Part shown: positions 1-4,643 of the stretch, piece after piece | How positions within the stretch are numbered: the first letter of the stretch is position 1 | Layout of the letters: every line of letters begins with the position of its first letter | Program-made: the position numbers and the translations under genes | The notes under the pieces: generated by a model | Told to the model about the DNA's origin: nothing | Database searches by the model: none | Seen by the model: the letters and a program-made list of their open reading frames with translations, nothing else | Source of the DNA: Methanomicrobiales archaeon | GTDB lineage: Archaea; Halobacteriota; Methanomicrobia; Methanomicrobiales; Methanospirillaceae | Assembly (NCBI GenBank): GCA_013415575.1 | Contig: JAAEES010000175.1 | Coordinates: 1-5,047, forward strand | Reading direction: 5' to 3' | DNA: 5,047 nucleotides

Positions 1-1
1 C

Positions 2-7
2 AGGTGA
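2..7 (+). promoter_or_regulatory. Shine-Dalgarno of rps4, possibly overlapping an upstream stop codon
   Basis: AGGTGA lies four bases before the rps4 ATG at 12 and matches the usual archaeal GGTGA ribosome binding site. Its last three bases (5-7) are TGA, so it could also hold the stop codon of the preceding gene. By usual archaeal gene order that gene would be rps13, but too little sequence is present to say. The same arrangement is clearly seen later at rpl18e/rpl13. Confidence 0.6.
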
Positions 8-11
8 TTGC

Positions 12-557
12 ATGGGATACCCGGGAAAGAACCATAAACAGTACCAGACCCCCAAACGCCCCTTCGAGAAGACGCGGATTGAGGAGGAGAACAAGCTGGT
101 CATCGAGTACGGCCTCCGGAACAAGCGTGAGATATGGAAGGCCCAGAGCTTCCTCCGCCGCTACCGGAAGGCAGCCCGTGACCTCCTTGCCCTGACGTCC
201 ACCGGGGCCGACCAGGAGCGCTTCGAGGCCAAGAAGAGCGAACTCATCGGCCACATGCAGCGGATGGGACTGCTCGGCCCTGATGCCGACATCGATGACG
301 TTCTCGCGCTCAAAACACCGCAGGCACTTGAACGGCGGCTTCAGACGCTGGTACACCGGCAGGGGCTTGCCCGTTCACCGAAACAGGCACGCCAGCTCAT
401 CACCCACGGCCATATCGCGATCAACGGGAGAAGGGTCAGCATCCCCGGTTACCGCGTGCCCCGGACCGAAGAGGGCCAGATCTCGTACTACGGACAGTCG
501 CCGTTCATCGGCGCTGACCATGCCGAGCGGGCACGGATCACCAGGACAGGGAGATAA
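12..557 (+). CDS. rps4: 30S ribosomal protein S4 (uS4), archaeal type
   Basis: Primary 16S rRNA-binding protein of the small subunit, acting early in 30S assembly. The 181-residue protein has the archaeal/eukaryotic N-terminal part, with YGLRNKREIWKAQ at residues 33-45 and a basic helical stretch around 47-57. An S4 RNA-binding domain follows from about residue 107 to 160, including RQGLARSPKQARQLITHGH (116-134) and the turn AINGRRVSIPGYRVP (136-150). The length is normal for archaeal S4. The start at 12 is supported by AGGTGA four bases upstream and by the typical MGYPGKN opening. It is followed two bases later by rps11, as in the standard archaeal rps13-rps4-rps11-rpoD block. No lesion is visible. 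Confidence 0.97.
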   Translation: MGYPGKNHKQYQTPKRPFEKTRIEEENKLVIEYGLRNKREIWKAQSFLRRYRKAARDLLALTSTGADQERFEAKKSELIGHMQRMGLLGPDADIDDVLALKTPQALERRLQTLVHRQGLARSPKQARQLITHGHIAINGRRVSIPGYRVPRTEEGQISYYGQSPFIGADHAERARITRTGR

Positions 558-559
558 CC

Positions 560-955
560 ATGGCAGCAGAGAAGGAGAAATGGGGTATTGCCCACATTTA
601 CGCCTCATTCAACAACACCATAATCACCATCACCGACCTCTCCGGGGCCGAAACCGTCACCAAGAGCAGCGGCGGTATGGTGGTCAAGCAGGACCGGAAT
701 GAGAGCTCGCCCTATGCTGCGATGCAGATGGCCGGGAATGTTGCCCAGACGGCGAGAGAGAAAGGTATCGTGGGTGTCCATGTCAAGGTACGGGCGCCGG
801 GCCGCGGAAAGCAGCGGAGCCCGGGGCCTGGTGCCCAGGCAGCCATCCGGGCCCTGGCCCGGGCGGGCATGAGGATCGGGCGGATCGAGGATGTCACCCC
901 GGTCCCCCATGACTCGATACGGGCCAAGGGTGGCCGGCGGGGTAGGAGAGTCTGA
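560..955 (+). CDS. rps11: 30S ribosomal protein S11 (uS11)
   Basis: Component of the 30S platform that contacts 16S rRNA near the E/P-site mRNA path. The 131-residue protein shows the family core: HIYASFNNTIITITDLSG (12-29), RNESSPYAAMQMA (46-58), then GPGAQAAIRALARAGMRIG (89-107), DVTPVPHD (111-118) and a very basic GGRRGRRV end. Length and both ends fit archaeal S11. The start at 560 is two bases after the rps4 stop, with GGGAG at 549-553 as a likely Shine-Dalgarno. The stop TGA (953-955) shares one base with the rpo3 ATG, giving TGATG and probable translational coupling. The residue pair at 118-119 is Asp-Ser, at the position where bacterial S11 carries an isoaspartate-prone Asn-Gly. Confidence 0.97.
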   Translation: MAAEKEKWGIAHIYASFNNTIITITDLSGAETVTKSSGGMVVKQDRNESSPYAAMQMAGNVAQTAREKGIVGVHVKVRAPGRGKQRSPGPGAQAAIRALARAGMRIGRIEDVTPVPHDSIRAKGGRRGRRV

Positions 956-1788
956 TGGAGATAGTATTTTCCAGACTCGATGACCAGATCGCCCGGTTCA
1001 GGCTGGCGGGGAGCACTCCGGCCTTTGCCAACTCCTTCCGGAGGGCAATGACCGGTGAGGTCCCTACCCTTGCCATCGAGGATGTGAAGATCTACGACAA
1101 CACGAGCGCTCTCTTTGATGAGATGCTCGCCCACCGCATCGGCCTGATCCCGATCAGGACCGAAGAAGGGTGCTTCGTCCCGCGGGATGCCTGCACCTGC
1201 GGCGGCGAGGGATGTCCGGGCTGCAGCGTCCTCTTCACCATGAGCGTGGAGGGACCGGGCATGGTAACCTCAAAGGACCTTATCTCGCAGGACCCGCGGA
1301 TCGGACCTGCCAGTCCCGATATCCCCCTCGTGAAGATCATCAAGGACCAGAAGGTTGTACTGGAAGCACGTGCCGTGGTCTCCCGGGGAAGGGAGCATGC
1401 CAAGTGGCAGCCCACCACCGCGTGCGGGTACAAGAACTACCCGCTCATCACCATCAACGACCGGTGTGACGCCTGTGGGCAGTGCGTGGACGAATGCCCG
1501 CGGGATATCCTCGAGATACGGGGAGGGCGCGTAGCCGTGGTGGAGGGCAGGCTGGAATTCTGCTCTCTCTGCAGGCTCTGCGAACGGGCATGCCTGAACA
1601 CCGGGATCGGTGAGGAAGCCGGAATCACCGTCAGGAGCGACGAGACCCGGTTTCTCTTCGTTGTTGAAGGGGATGGGTCGCTTCCGGCAAAGAGCATCAT
1701 CAGGCAGGCACTGGACTACATCAGGACGCAGTCTGAGGAACTTTCAGCACAGATAAACGAGATATCAGGAGAGACCCGGGATGAATAA
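955..1788 (+). CDS. rpoD: DNA-directed RNA polymerase subunit Rpo3 (D) with two [4Fe-4S] motifs
   Basis: Archaeal counterpart of Rpb3 and bacterial alpha. It pairs with Rpo11 and, with Rpo10 and Rpo12, forms the platform on which RNA polymerase assembles. The 277-residue protein opens with the alpha-like dimerisation part, including STPAFANSFRRAMTGEVPT (20-38) and the HRIGLIPIRT stretch (60-69). A cysteine loop follows with C80, C82, C87 and C90, resembling the zinc loop of Rpb3. An inserted ferredoxin-like domain (about 165-222) has two complete CxxCxxCxxxC motifs: C171/C174/C177/C181 followed by Pro, and C203/C206/C209/C213. The dimerisation fold resumes at about 223-277. Rpo3 proteins with two clusters are known from methanogens such as Methanosarcina. 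AGGAGAG at 944-950 precedes the start. The gene overlaps rps11 by one base and rpl18e by eight. Confidence 0.97.
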   Translation: MEIVFSRLDDQIARFRLAGSTPAFANSFRRAMTGEVPTLAIEDVKIYDNTSALFDEMLAHRIGLIPIRTEEGCFVPRDACTCGGEGCPGCSVLFTMSVEGPGMVTSKDLISQDPRIGPASPDIPLVKIIKDQKVVLEARAVVSRGREHAKWQPTTACGYKNYPLITINDRCDACGQCVDECPRDILEIRGGRVAVVEGRLEFCSLCRLCERACLNTGIGEEAGITVRSDETRFLFVVEGDGSLPAKSIIRQALDYIRTQSEELSAQINEISGETRDE

Positions 1789-2149
1789 GATGAAGAGTAG
1801 GAAGACCAATCCCCGCCTCACCGGCCTCATCTCCCTCTTGAAGAACACCTCAAGAGAGAACGAGGTCAATATCTGGGGAGATATCGCCGACCGTCTCGAA
1901 GCCCCGGCCAAAAACTATGCCGAGGTCAACTTGAGCAAGATCAACCGGTATGCCACAAACGGAGAGACCATCATCGTCCCGGGAAAAGTTCTCGGCAGCG
2001 GGATGCTTCAGACTCCGGTAAAGGTCGCAGCCCTGAACTTTTCCCAGTCAGCCTCGGAAAAGATCAGGCAGGCGGACGGCGAGTGTATGAGCATCGAGGA
2101 TCTGATCACGACCAACCCGAAGGGGAGCAGGGTCAGGATACTGAGGTGA
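1781..2149 (+). CDS. rpl18e: 50S ribosomal protein L18e (eL18)
   Basis: Large-subunit protein found in archaea and eukaryotes but not bacteria, related in fold to bacterial L15. The 122-residue protein has KTNPRLTGLISLLK (8-21), IWGDIADRLEAP (31-42), AEVNLSKINRYA (47-58) and IIVPGKVLGSGML (64-76), the conserved core of the family, and ends in the basic KGSRVRILR. Length is normal and the gene looks intact. The start at 1781 overlaps the rpo3 end by eight bases and has GGAGAG at 1768-1773 upstream. A second in-frame ATG at 1790, just after the rpo3 stop, would remove only three residues and cannot be excluded. The stop codon TGA is embedded in the Shine-Dalgarno of rpl13. Confidence 0.96.
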   Translation: MNKMKSRKTNPRLTGLISLLKNTSRENEVNIWGDIADRLEAPAKNYAEVNLSKINRYATNGETIIVPGKVLGSGMLQTPVKVAALNFSQSASEKIRQADGECMSIEDLITTNPKGSRVRILR

Positions 2150-2150
2150 G
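2143..2150 (+). promoter_or_regulatory. Shine-Dalgarno of rpl13 overlapping the rpl18e stop
   Basis: GAGGTGAG contains a strong archaeal Shine-Dalgarno, and its bases 2147-2149 are the TGA stop of rpl18e. It ends directly against the ATG at 2151 but lies about seven bases before the ATG at 2157. It therefore favours the second ATG as the rpl13 start. The identical 8-mer recurs before rps9. Confidence 0.75.
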
Positions 2151-2156
2151 ATGCAC

Positions 2157-2579
2157 ATGGTAACAGTTATTGATGGTGAAGGACTGCTGCTCGGCCGGAT
2201 GGCAAGCCTGGTGGCAAAACGGGCTCTCTCCGGAGAGGAGATCGCGATTATCAATGCAGAAAAGACGGTCATCTCGGGGAGCAGGGCACGGGTCCTCGCC
2301 AACTACGGCCAGAAACGGCAGCGCGGATCCCGCGAGGGAGGCCCGTTCTTCCCGCGGCGTCCCGACCATATCGTGAAGCGGACCATCCGCGGCATGCTTC
2401 CCTACAAGCGTCCGGCGGGACGGGATGCGCTCTCACGGGTGAAGGTCTACGTCGGTGTGCCGTACCAGCTCACCGGGTCCGAGCGGGAAGTGCCTGAAGA
2501 AGCGCACATGGACCGGCTGAATGCCCCGAAATTCGTTACCGTCGGGGCTGTGAGCACCTTCCTGGGAGCAAAGTTCTGA
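2157..2579 (+). CDS. rpl13: 50S ribosomal protein L13 (uL13)
   Basis: Large-subunit assembly protein that binds 23S rRNA early in 50S formation. From the chosen start it is 140 residues: the opening VTVIDGEGLLLGRMAS (2-17), EEIAIINAEKTVISG (27-41), then the signature FFPRRPDHIVKRTIRGMLP (64-82) continuing to PYKRPAGR (82-89), and VKVYVGVP (95-102). Archaeal L13 proteins usually begin at or one residue before the TVID motif. The Shine-Dalgarno GAGGTGAG is correctly spaced for 2157 and too close for the ATG at 2151, which would add only Met-His. The gene is intact and normal in length. It follows rpl18e and precedes rps9, the usual archaeal order. Confidence 0.95.
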   Translation: MVTVIDGEGLLLGRMASLVAKRALSGEEIAIINAEKTVISGSRARVLANYGQKRQRGSREGGPFFPRRPDHIVKRTIRGMLPYKRPAGRDALSRVKVYVGVPYQLTGSEREVPEEAHMDRLNAPKFVTVGAVSTFLGAKF

Positions 2580-2587
2580 GAGGTGAG
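2580..2587 (+). promoter_or_regulatory. Shine-Dalgarno of rps9
   Basis: GAGGTGAG, identical to the site before rpl13, starts just after the rpl13 stop (2577-2579) and ends three bases before the rps9 ATG at 2591. It is a strong archaeal ribosome binding site. Translation initiation of rps9 therefore looks normal even though the reading frame later breaks. Confidence 0.75.
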
Positions 2588-2590
2588 AGC

Positions 2591-2990
2591 ATGGTAAAGA
2601 TAGTCAATACAAGTGGAAAGAGAAAGACGGCCATCGCCCGCGCGACACTCCGGCCCGGAAGCGGCATTGTCAGGATCAACTCCGTTCCTCTCGAGGTTTA
2701 CCCGAACGAGATGGTGCGGATGAAGATCTCCGAGCCGCTCCTCCTGGTCCCCAATGCCCTTGACGAAATCGATGTCGCCATTGATGTCAACGGCGGGGGT
2801 ATCATGGGGCAGGCCGAGGCGGTCCGCACAGCACTGGCCCGGGATCCTCACGTGGCACAATGACCCCCAGATCAAGGATATCTACCTGTCCTACGACCGT
2901 ACCCTTCTGGTCAACGATTCGCGGCAGAAGGAATCGAAGAAGCCCCATGGACGGGGAGCACGAAAGAAGTTCCAAAAGTCTTATCGTTGA
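2591..2990 (+). CDS. rps9: 30S ribosomal protein S9 (uS9), interrupted by a frameshift
   Basis: S9 sits in the 30S head, and its basic C-terminal tail reaches the P-site tRNA. The first 84 codons read as normal archaeal S9: VNTSGKRKTAIARATLRPGSG (5-25, quoted here in part), SEPLLLVP (47-54), VNGGGIMGQAEAVRTALAR (66-84). After that the original frame gives only DPHVAQ and a TGA at 2861-2863. The rest of S9 continues in the next frame from 2841: GILTWHND, then YDRTLLVNDSRQKE, a basic KKPHGRGARKK and the expected end QKSYR, stopping at 2988-2990. The break falls at CCCGGGATCC (2838-2847). Restoring two G bases would give a continuous 133-residue protein of normal archaeal length. Because S9 is expected to be essential, a sequencing or assembly error or a recent mutation is more likely than an old pseudogene. 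No clear programmed-frameshift signal is visible. Confidence 0.9.
2838..2847 (+). other. Frame break inside rps9
   Basis: CCCGGGATCC is where S9 homology passes from one frame (last good codon CGG at 2840-2842, Arg84) to the next (first good codon GGG at 2841-2843, Gly). The shift equals a loss of two bases, best explained by a run of five G reduced to three, or the gain of one base. The loss of two fits the expected family length better. Confidence 0.85.
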
Positions 2991-3022
2991 GATGACAAAA
3001 TGAATTGGGAGATCATACAGGT

Positions 3023-3166
3023 ATGATACCAGTGCGGTGTTTCACCTGTGGTAAGGTAATATATCCGAAACGGATCCTCGACGATCTCGATATCGAGCGG
3101 TACTGTTGCCGCCGGATGTTCCTGACCCACAAGGAGATCATTGATGATCTTAATCCGTATCAGTGA
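3023..3166 (+). CDS. rpoN: RNA polymerase subunit Rpo10 (N), internally shortened
   Basis: Small zinc-binding subunit, counterpart of Rpb10, that joins the Rpo3/Rpo11 platform to the large subunits. The reading frame has only 47 residues. It begins with the canonical MIPVRCFTCGKVI (1-13) and ends PKRILDDLDIERYCCRRMF (15-33) then LTHKEIIDDLNPYQ. The four zinc ligands are present as C6, C9, C28 and C29. Family members are usually about 60-75 residues, with roughly 33 residues between the CxxC and the CC pair, compared with 18 here. The missing part is the charged helical segment, typically like WEEYKRRV...GED, removed in frame after Ile13. No other frame supplies it. The start is fixed by the conserved MIPVRCF, although the Shine-Dalgarno is weak (GGGAG at 3007-3011). 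The stop is immediately followed by a tRNA gene. Confidence 0.88.
   Translation: MIPVRCFTCGKVIYPKRILDDLDIERYCCRRMFLTHKEIIDDLNPYQ
3063..3075 (+). repeat. Small perfect inverted repeat in rpo10
   Basis: ATCCG-AAA-CGGAT is a perfect 5-bp inverted repeat with a three-base loop. It sits directly at the downstream edge of the place where rpo10 lacks about 45 bases relative to its family. It also encodes the conserved Pro-Lys-Arg stretch, so the palindrome may be a by-product of codon choice. Confidence 0.5.
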
Positions 3167-3241
3167 GGGGTCGTGGGGTAGCCTGGACTATCCTATGGCG
3201 TTCGGGATGCTGTGACCTGAGTTCGAATCTCAGCGACCCCA
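3167..3241 (+). tRNA. tRNA-Pro (anticodon CGG)
   Basis: The 75 bases fold as a complete cloverleaf. The acceptor stem is GGGGTCG (3167-3173) with CGACCCC (3234-3240) and discriminator A at 3241. The D arm holds A14, G15, G18, G19 and A21 equivalents (3180, 3181, 3185, 3186, 3190). The anticodon loop TTCGGGA (3201-3207) gives anticodon CGG at 3203-3205, followed by G37. The variable loop is TGAC, and the T arm is CTGAG-TTCGAAT-CTCAG (3217-3233). The anticodon reads CCG (proline), and G35, G36, G37 and A73 agree with a proline tRNA. CCA is not encoded and must be added. The anticodon stem has three G-U pairs and the D stem a U-U mismatch. The gene starts on the base after the rpo10 stop codon and has no promoter of its own in view, so it is probably cut from the operon transcript. 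Confidence 0.95.
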
Positions 3242-3272
3242 TTTCAGTAACTATGGAACATTTTGAGGTTAT

Positions 3273-3443
3273 ATGACAGAGTCGTACACCCGATATGAGA
3301 GAGCCCGGATCATAGGCGCCCGCGCTCTGCAAATATCGATGGGTGCTCCCTTGCTCATCAGGACAACAAAGATCGATCCTCTGGAGATCGCGCTCGAAGA
3401 ATTTCAGCACAACATCATTCCCATCACCGTAAAGAGGAAGTAG
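3273..3443 (+). CDS. rpoK: RNA polymerase subunit Rpo6 (K)
   Basis: Counterpart of Rpb6 and bacterial omega, which clamps and stabilises the largest RNA polymerase subunit during assembly. The 56-residue protein contains the whole family signature, YTRYERARIIGARALQISMG (5-24), then APLLIRTT (25-32) and the acidic/hydrophobic end with DPLEIALEEF (35-44) and IPITVKRK. Length is normal for archaeal Rpo6. The start ATG at 3273 has GAGGT at 3265-3269. It lies 31 bases after the tRNA and six bases before eno. The space between tRNA and gene shows no clear TATA box, so transcription probably reads through from upstream. The gene is intact, unlike rps9 and rpo10 just before it. Confidence 0.95.
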   Translation: MTESYTRYERARIIGARALQISMGAPLLIRTTKIDPLEIALEEFQHNIIPITVKRK

Positions 3444-3449
3444 GATTCC

Positions 3450-4643
3450 ATGACCACCATCTGCGAGATCCAATTGCGGAAGATACTGGACAGCAGGGGG
3501 AATCCCACTGTTGAAGCCGATATCTACACCGAGAACGGGTTTGGCCGGGCGGCCGCTCCAAGCGGGGCCAGCACCGGGCTCTACGAGGCGAAGGTCGTGG
3601 AGCCGGATGCGGCCATCAGATTTGCCGGACAGAACCTCGTCCCCGCCCTCATCGGAGAGGACGCCCGCGACCAGGTCGGAATCGACGGTAAGATCAGGGA
3701 GGTTGACGGGAGCAGGGATTTCTCCGTGCTCGGCGCCAATGTTGCCGTCGCGGTCTCGCTGGCCACGGCCAGCGCCGCTGCCTCGTCCAGGGGAATGGAA
3801 CTCTACGAGTATCTCGGCGGGGCGTTCGTCCCCTCCCTCCCGCTGCCGCTTGGCAACGTGATCGGGGGCGGTGCCCATGCCGAGAATGCCACCGAGATCC
3901 AGGAGTTCCTTGTAGTCGCCACCGGGGCATCCGGTCCGACCGAGGCGGTGTTTGCCAACGCCGCCGTACACCGGGAGATAAAGAATCTCCTGAAGCGGCG
4001 GGGCAAATCCTGTGGCAAGGGAGACGAGGGGGCATGGGCCCCCCACATCAGCGATGCCGAGGCCTTCGAGCTGGTGGGCGAGGCAGTCGGGACTGTTTCC
4101 GATGACCTCGACATCACCATCCGTATCGGCCTTGACATTGCCGCAAGCCAGCTCTGGCAGGAGAACGGGAACTACCGGTACCGGGACCGGGCACGGTCCA
4201 CCGAGGAGCAGATCGCGTATATCTGCGAACTCGTTGACCGCTATGACCTGGTCTACGTGGAAGACCCCCTCCATGAGGAGGACTTCGCGGGGTTCGCCGA
4301 TCTCACCGAGCAGGTGGGAGACCGGTGCCTGGTCTGCGGTGACGATATCTTCGTCACCAATACCTCGCGCATCCAGCAGGGAATCGAGCAGGGATCGGCA
4401 AACTGCGTCCTGATCAAGCCGAACCAGGTCGGGACACTCACCGAAACCTTCGAGGCTGTCCACCTCGCGCACACCAGCGGGATGGACACGGTCATGAGCC
4501 ACCGCTCCGGCGAGACCACAGACATGACCATTGCACATCTGGCCACCGCGTTCCGGTGCATTTTCCTGAAGACCGGAGTTGTAGGGGGCGAGAGGACTGC
4601 AAAACTGAACGAACTCATACGAATCGAGGAACAGATAGCATGA
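3450..4643 (+). CDS. eno: Enolase (phosphopyruvate hydratase)
   Basis: Cytoplasmic enzyme that interconverts 2-phosphoglycerate and phosphoenolpyruvate in glycolysis and gluconeogenesis, using Mg2+. The 397-residue protein has the N-terminal domain with LDSRGNPTVEA (13-23) and the mobile loop APSGASTG (36-43), then the TIM-barrel domain. By comparison with known enolases the expected active-site residues are present: H143 in GGAHA, E152 in QEF, E193 in GDEG, metal ligands D229, E271 (VEDPL) and D298 (GDDIFVTN), K323 in LIKPNQ, the HRSGET loop (351-356) and K374 in LKTG. It ends shortly after LNELIRIEEQIA, a little shorter than many enolases of 410-430 residues. An unusual CxxC (C293, C296) stands just before D298. 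The gene is six bases after rpo6 and overlaps rps2 by four bases (ATGA). Placement between RNA polymerase and ribosomal genes is typical of Euryarchaeota. Confidence 0.97.
   Translation: MTTICEIQLRKILDSRGNPTVEADIYTENGFGRAAAPSGASTGLYEAKVVEPDAAIRFAGQNLVPALIGEDARDQVGIDGKIREVDGSRDFSVLGANVAVAVSLATASAAASSRGMELYEYLGGAFVPSLPLPLGNVIGGGAHAENATEIQEFLVVATGASGPTEAVFANAAVHREIKNLLKRRGKSCGKGDEGAWAPHISDAEAFELVGEAVGTVSDDLDITIRIGLDIAASQLWQENGNYRYRDRARSTEEQIAYICELVDRYDLVYVEDPLHEEDFAGFADLTEQVGDRCLVCGDDIFVTNTSRIQQGIEQGSANCVLIKPNQVGTLTETFEAVHLAHTSGMDTVMSHRSGETTDMTIAHLATAFRCIFLKTGVVGGERTAKLNELIRIEEQIA

Noticed and set aside
283..702. Overlapping + strand frame across rps4 and rps11
   Set aside because: It lies in another frame of two well-supported genes, has low-complexity Arg/Ser/His-rich content and no family resemblance.
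2838..2847. Cloning-vector polylinker remnant, since CCCGGGATCC combines SmaI- and BamHI-like sites
   Set aside because: Both flanks encode continuous S9 sequence right up to the break, and no other vector sequence is present.
2838..2850. Programmed +1 frameshifting in rps9
   Set aside because: There is no stop or evidently rare codon at the shift point (CGG is frequent in this window), no upstream Shine-Dalgarno-like stimulator is obvious, and a +1 shift would drop a residue from the expected S9. A lost GG pair explains it better.
3000..3026. An 8-codon leader frame (MNWEIIQV) overlapping the rpo10 start as ATGA
   Set aside because: It is very short, has no Shine-Dalgarno and no conserved feature. 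The overlap alone is not enough to call a leader peptide.
3242..3272. Terminator or new promoter between the tRNA and rpo6
   Set aside because: Only a four-T run and no clear TATA/BRE element are visible in the 31-base spacer, so read-through transcription is the simpler view.
3150..4538. A 462-codon open frame on the minus strand, longer than the enolase gene it opposes
   Set aside because: It runs antisense to eno, rpo6 and the tRNA. It has no recognisable motif and a biased composition typical of the mirror frame of GC-rich codons, and the + strand enolase has all expected active-site residues.
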